This document shows, in pieces, positions 60,897-64,000 of a stretch of 64,000 nt of DNA. The position numbers were made by a program, and so were the translations under genes. Numbering within the stretch: the stretch's first letter is position 1; the number at the start of each line of letters is the position of its first letter. This DNA comes from Thiocystis violacea (GTDB taxonomy: Bacteria; Pseudomonadota; Gammaproteobacteria; Chromatiales; Chromatiaceae): contig NZ_NRRG01000026.1 of assembly GCF_016583575.1 (NCBI RefSeq), forward strand, positions 1 to 64,000, written 5' to 3'. Below the pieces are notes generated by a model that was not told where the DNA came from, searched no databases, and worked only from the letters and a program-made list of their open reading frames with translations.

Positions 60897-62339
60897 ATGT
60901 TCCACGCACGCCACCCCGTCCCTGGGCGCCTCATGGTGCTCCTCGTGCCCCTGGTGGCGATGTCACCCGCGCGCGCCAACCTGAACGCGGAACTGGACAG
61001 CCTCTTCGGCACCCTGGTCAATGTCACGGAGCCCAGCGCCCATCTGGGGCCGCGCCGGGGGGTGCTCTCCGGTGGCTCGATCGTCTCGCGTAACCGCCTC
61101 GTCAACGTGAATCCGATTTCCATCGTGCCACCGTCCTTCGAGGCCGGCTGCGGTGGCATCAATCTGTTCGGGGGCTCGTTCTCGTTCATCAACGCCGAAC
61201 AGTTCACCAATCTGTTGCGCGGCATCGCCTCCAATGCGGCGGGTTACGCCTTCAATCTCGCGCTGACCACGATGTTTCCCTCCGGGGCCGAGATCATCGA
61301 ACAGTTGCAGAAGAAAATCGCGCAGTTGAACGCGCTCTCCGCCAACTCCTGCCAGCTCGCGCAGGGGCTCGTCAACGACACCGCCTCCGCGCTCACCGGC
61401 AAGCAAATCGCCGGCGCGAGCCTGATGGCGGATCTGCATGACTTTGGCGATGTCTTCGAGAACCGCACCACCGCGAACGCCGCCGGCCAGGGACCGCTGG
61501 AAACCGTCTACGCCAACGCCCCCGCCGAGGCCGCCCGGCAATTCGAGGGGAACCTGGTGTGGAAGGCGCTGACCGATCAGTCCGCGCACCATTGGTACGC
61601 CCATGGCGATCAGGATCTGCTGGAGATGCTGATGAGTCTGACCGGCAGCCTGATCGTCGGCTCGGCGGCGGGCGGCTTGCAACCCAGCCCGGAGGGCGGC
61701 CTGAGTCTGCCGACCACCACGTTGGAGGCCACGCTCAGCGTCAGCGATCTGCTCAACGGCAGCGGCACGGATGCCGCGCAAACCGTCCTGGTCTGGCGCT
61801 GCGCCTCGCTCGACGAATGCCGCTCGCCGACCAAGGAGTCCGTGACCCTTGAAGGACTGATTCCGCGCGTGCGCAACCTCCTGATCGGCGATGTCTCGGG
61901 GGCGGGACTGATCCAGAAATTCATGCTCGGCGTCGAGGATCTCACGGCCGAGGAAAAGGGTTTCCTGGAGCACGCGCCCTGGGGGCTGGGCGGGGCGATC
62001 CGCACCCTGGCCCGTCAGGAGCCGGGCATGGCGTTCGCCTTCGCCGAGCGGGCCGCGCCGATCATCGCCATCGAGCTGGTCCAGATCATGGTCCGCGACA
62101 TGCTGAAAAGCGTGCGCCTTGCCAGCGCCGGGTTGCAGCACACCCATAGCACGCAATGGCGGCAACAACTGGAGGCCGTGCGGGCGGACATCTGGAGCGA
62201 GTACGACATCCTGGCCGCGCGTTATGGCAATCCCAATGATCTGCTGGAGAGCTTCCGGACCCTGCTCGCGCTCTACAAGGCCCCCAGTTATCTCGATGTC
62301 ATGCAGGCCAACGGGACTCAGGGCGATGCCGAAGACTAA
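60897..62339 (+). CDS. traH: Conjugal pilus assembly protein TraH
   Basis: The 480-residue protein starts at ATG 60897 after GAGG. It has a signal sequence to about residue 27 and TraH motifs: GCGGINLFGGSFSFINAEQF, SNAAGYAFNLAL, and NSCQLAQGL. Known: TraH is an outer-membrane-associated F-pilus assembly factor. It follows traF by 13 bp. Confidence 0.93.
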   Translation: MFHARHPVPGRLMVLLVPLVAMSPARANLNAELDSLFGTLVNVTEPSAHLGPRRGVLSGGSIVSRNRLVNVNPISIVPPSFEAGCGGINLFGGSFSFINAEQFTNLLRGIASNAAGYAFNLALTTMFPSGAEIIEQLQKKIAQLNALSANSCQLAQGLVNDTASALTGKQIAGASLMADLHDFGDVFENRTTANAAGQGPLETVYANAPAEAARQFEGNLVWKALTDQSAHHWYAHGDQDLLEMLMSLTGSLIVGSAAGGLQPSPEGGLSLPTTTLEATLSVSDLLNGSGTDAAQTVLVWRCASLDECRSPTKESVTLEGLIPRVRNLLIGDVSGAGLIQKFMLGVEDLTAEEKGFLEHAPWGLGGAIRTLARQEPGMAFAFAERAAPIIAIELVQIMVRDMLKSVRLASAGLQHTHSTQWRQQLEAVRADIWSEYDILAARYGNPNDLLESFRTLLALYKAPSYLDVMQANGTQGDAED

Positions 62340-62374
62340 CGCCCGCGCCTGGCCGGCTCAGGAGATCCATTGAG

Positions 62375-64000
62375 ATGTGGACAATCTACTCCATCGGCGA
62401 TCCGGTGTTCCTCCAACAGGTGCTCAATGCGGTGGCGATGCTGTTCGCCTCCGGGGATTTCGTGCAATTCGTCAGCATCGGCTTTCTCATCGGTTTTCTG
62501 ATGATCGCCTTCCAGGGGCTGCTGCAGGGTGCCCAAAGCATCAAGTTCCAGAACATGCTGGTGTCGTTCGTCCTCTATTCCCTGCTGTTCGTGCCCACGG
62601 TCTCGGTCACCATCGAAGGCGCCTATTCGGGCACCGCGCGCGTGGTCGACAACGTGCCGCTCGGTCCAGCCGTGGTTGGTTCCACGGTGTCGAATCTGGG
62701 CTATGGCCTCACGCGCCTGTTCGAGCAGGTGTTCACGACGCCGACGATGACCGAACAGGGCTACGTCGATGCCTTGCAGGTGCTGGCCACGGTGCGCAAG
62801 ACCGCGCTCTCGCGCCTGACCATGGGCGACGCCAATAGCCCGAGTGCGGGGGCGAATGTGGAGCAGTCCTGGATCAACTATGTGGCCGACTGCGTGCTCT
62901 ACGGCGTGGATCGCCAGATCGACGGTCTCACCATCGACCGCATTCTCAAGGCCACCAGCCTCGACGAGGCGCTGCAAACGCCGATCGTCACCGGCACGAC
63001 CGAAATCTCGCTCGGCCTGGCGCGCGAAACGCTGACCTGTGTCGACGCCTATGCCCGGCTCAAGAGCTACACCAGCGCGTCCTTCCTGCCGAGCTTTCAG
63101 CAATCGCTCGCCGCCAAACTCGGCACCGCCACGGGAACGGTCACGACACGGGTCACGGGGGCGCTGAGCGCGCTGTCGAGCAGCGCGGTCGATGCCCAGA
63201 CCTACATGACGATGGCCGCGCTGCTGCCGATGTTCGAGAAGGGTGTCATCCAGCATTATCGGGATCTGGGCGATCAGGGCGCGGCGACCCAAACGGCCCA
63301 GGCGATCGCGCAGCGCAACAGTCAGTGGGCGACCGAGCAGAACCTCTTCATCAAAATCATGCGACCCATGATGGTCTATTTCGAGGGCTTCATCTTTGCC
63401 ATCGGCCCCTTCATGGCCTTTGCCATCGGCCTCGGACCGCTCGGGATCTCGATGGTTGGCAAATATTTGCTGTTCGGGCTGTGGATTCAGTTGTGGATGC
63501 CGATCCTGGCGATTTCCAACCTCTACCTGATCATGGCCTCGCAACGCGCGTTCGAGGCGCTGGCGACCCAGAATGGCGCGGTCCTGCCGTCGTTTCGGGC
63601 GCTCTACGAGAGCGATCTCCTGTTGCAGACCTATCTGGGCACCGCCGGGGTGCTGATCGCCTCGACCCCGGCGATCAGTCTGATGCTCATCTATGGCAGC
63701 GCCATCACCGCCACCCATCTGGCCGGACGGCTGCAGGGGGGCGATCACATCAGCGAAAAACTCACCGCGCCCGATCTCTTGCAGCCGGGGGCGGCGAGTA
63801 CCGTCGGGCCGCTGATGCAGCACACCGCCCTGGGCGGCACCCACGCGCCGGGCGCCTCGGGCCTGTCCTGGTCGTTCCAGGCGGGGCGGACGGCGCAGGC
63901 CACCCTGAAATCCGCCGAGACCCAGTCGGAACAGGCGCAGGAGAGCTTCCAGTCGAGCGTCGGTCAGGCGTTTGCACGCTCGGCGAGCGCCACGCACCAG
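62375..64000 (+). CDS. traG: Mating-pair stabilisation protein TraG (partial, runs off window end)
   Basis: At least 542 residues are visible. The N-terminal membrane domain has segments near 20-50, 60-85, 325-365, 370-400 and 425-455 with WTIYSIGDPVFLQQVLNAVA at the start and PFMAFAIGLGPLGI. This is the TraG-N domain of F-type transfer systems; the periplasmic C-terminal domain is beyond the window. Confidence 0.92.
   Translation, partial: MWTIYSIGDPVFLQQVLNAVAMLFASGDFVQFVSIGFLIGFLMIAFQGLLQGAQSIKFQNMLVSFVLYSLLFVPTVSVTIEGAYSGTARVVDNVPLGPAVVGSTVSNLGYGLTRLFEQVFTTPTMTEQGYVDALQVLATVRKTALSRLTMGDANSPSAGANVEQSWINYVADCVLYGVDRQIDGLTIDRILKATSLDEALQTPIVTGTTEISLGLARETLTCVDAYARLKSYTSASFLPSFQQSLAAKLGTATGTVTTRVTGALSALSSSAVDAQTYMTMAALLPMFEKGVIQHYRDLGDQGAATQTAQAIAQRNSQWATEQNLFIKIMRPMMVYFEGFIFAIGPFMAFAIGLGPLGISMVGKYLLFGLWIQLWMPILAISNLYLIMASQRAFEALATQNGAVLPSFRALYESDLLLQTYLGTAGVLIASTPAISLMLIYGSAITATHLAGRLQGGDHISEKLTAPDLLQPGAASTVGPLMQHTALGGTHAPGASGLSWSFQAGRTAQATLKSAETQSEQAQESFQSSVGQAFARSASATHQ

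Overview
The window looks like chromosome from a GC-rich purple sulfur gammaproteobacterium (Chromatiaceae-like). The main evidence is a flavocytochrome c sulfide dehydrogenase pair (fccA/fccB) with the covalent-FAD cysteine and redox disulfide cysteines, next to groESL, a single-chain pyruvate:ferredoxin/flavodoxin oxidoreductase (NifJ), a CrtC/AttH-like lipocalin and several c-di-GMP proteins. No rRNA or species marker is present, so the assignment rests on gene content.

Layout. 1-8.1 kb: J-domain membrane protein, PilZ protein, fccAB, groESL under a perfect CIRCE operator, and a diguanylate cyclase. 8.2-21.5 kb: BolA-like protein, prfC, rimI, nifJ with its usual dihydroorotate-dehydrogenase-like neighbour, a cold-shock protein, the ABC-F protein YbiT, and envelope proteins. 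21.5-28.4 kb: an AT-richer accessory island of small orphan genes, attC-like recombination sites, an IS110/IS1111-type insertion sequence, three non-autonomous transposable elements with clear target-site duplications, and an array of short hairpins. It also holds a gene whose C-terminus resembles the AcrVA2 anti-CRISPR family. 28.5-34.8 kb: a six-gene leftward phosphate operon (DUF47 regulator, PiT transporter, P-loop NTPase, FHA-like/PPP phosphatase, Usp, Na/Pi cotransporter).

35-51 kb: a type I-C CRISPR-Cas locus transcribed leftward: cas3, cas5, cas8c, cas7, cas4, cas1, cas2, leader, then an array of 52 intact 37-bp repeats plus one truncated repeat. The locus is threaded with three separate HicAB toxin-antitoxin modules: one between cas3 and cas5, one between cas7 and cas4 with gaps of only 9-14 bp, and one between the array's old end and a second relic mini-array. 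A GGDEF-EAL gene lies 32 bp upstream of cas3 on the same strand. The HicAB-CRISPR arrangement is the most interesting feature here; I suggest addiction modules that penalise loss of cas genes or array.

51-55.6 kb: DUF3775 protein, lipocalin-like protein, a diheme lipoprotein cytochrome whose N-terminus is encoded by an interspersed repeat, and an initiator tRNA-Met with a strong promoter and terminator. 55.97 kb to the end: an integrative conjugative element begins at a 3' fragment of tRNA-Arg(CCG). It carries a lytic transglycosylase, DUF1845 (AcaB-like) and DUF2857 genes, an M23 peptidase, and F-type transfer genes traF, traH and traG (cut by the window end). A palindromic repeat family (about six copies) is scattered through intergenic DNA.
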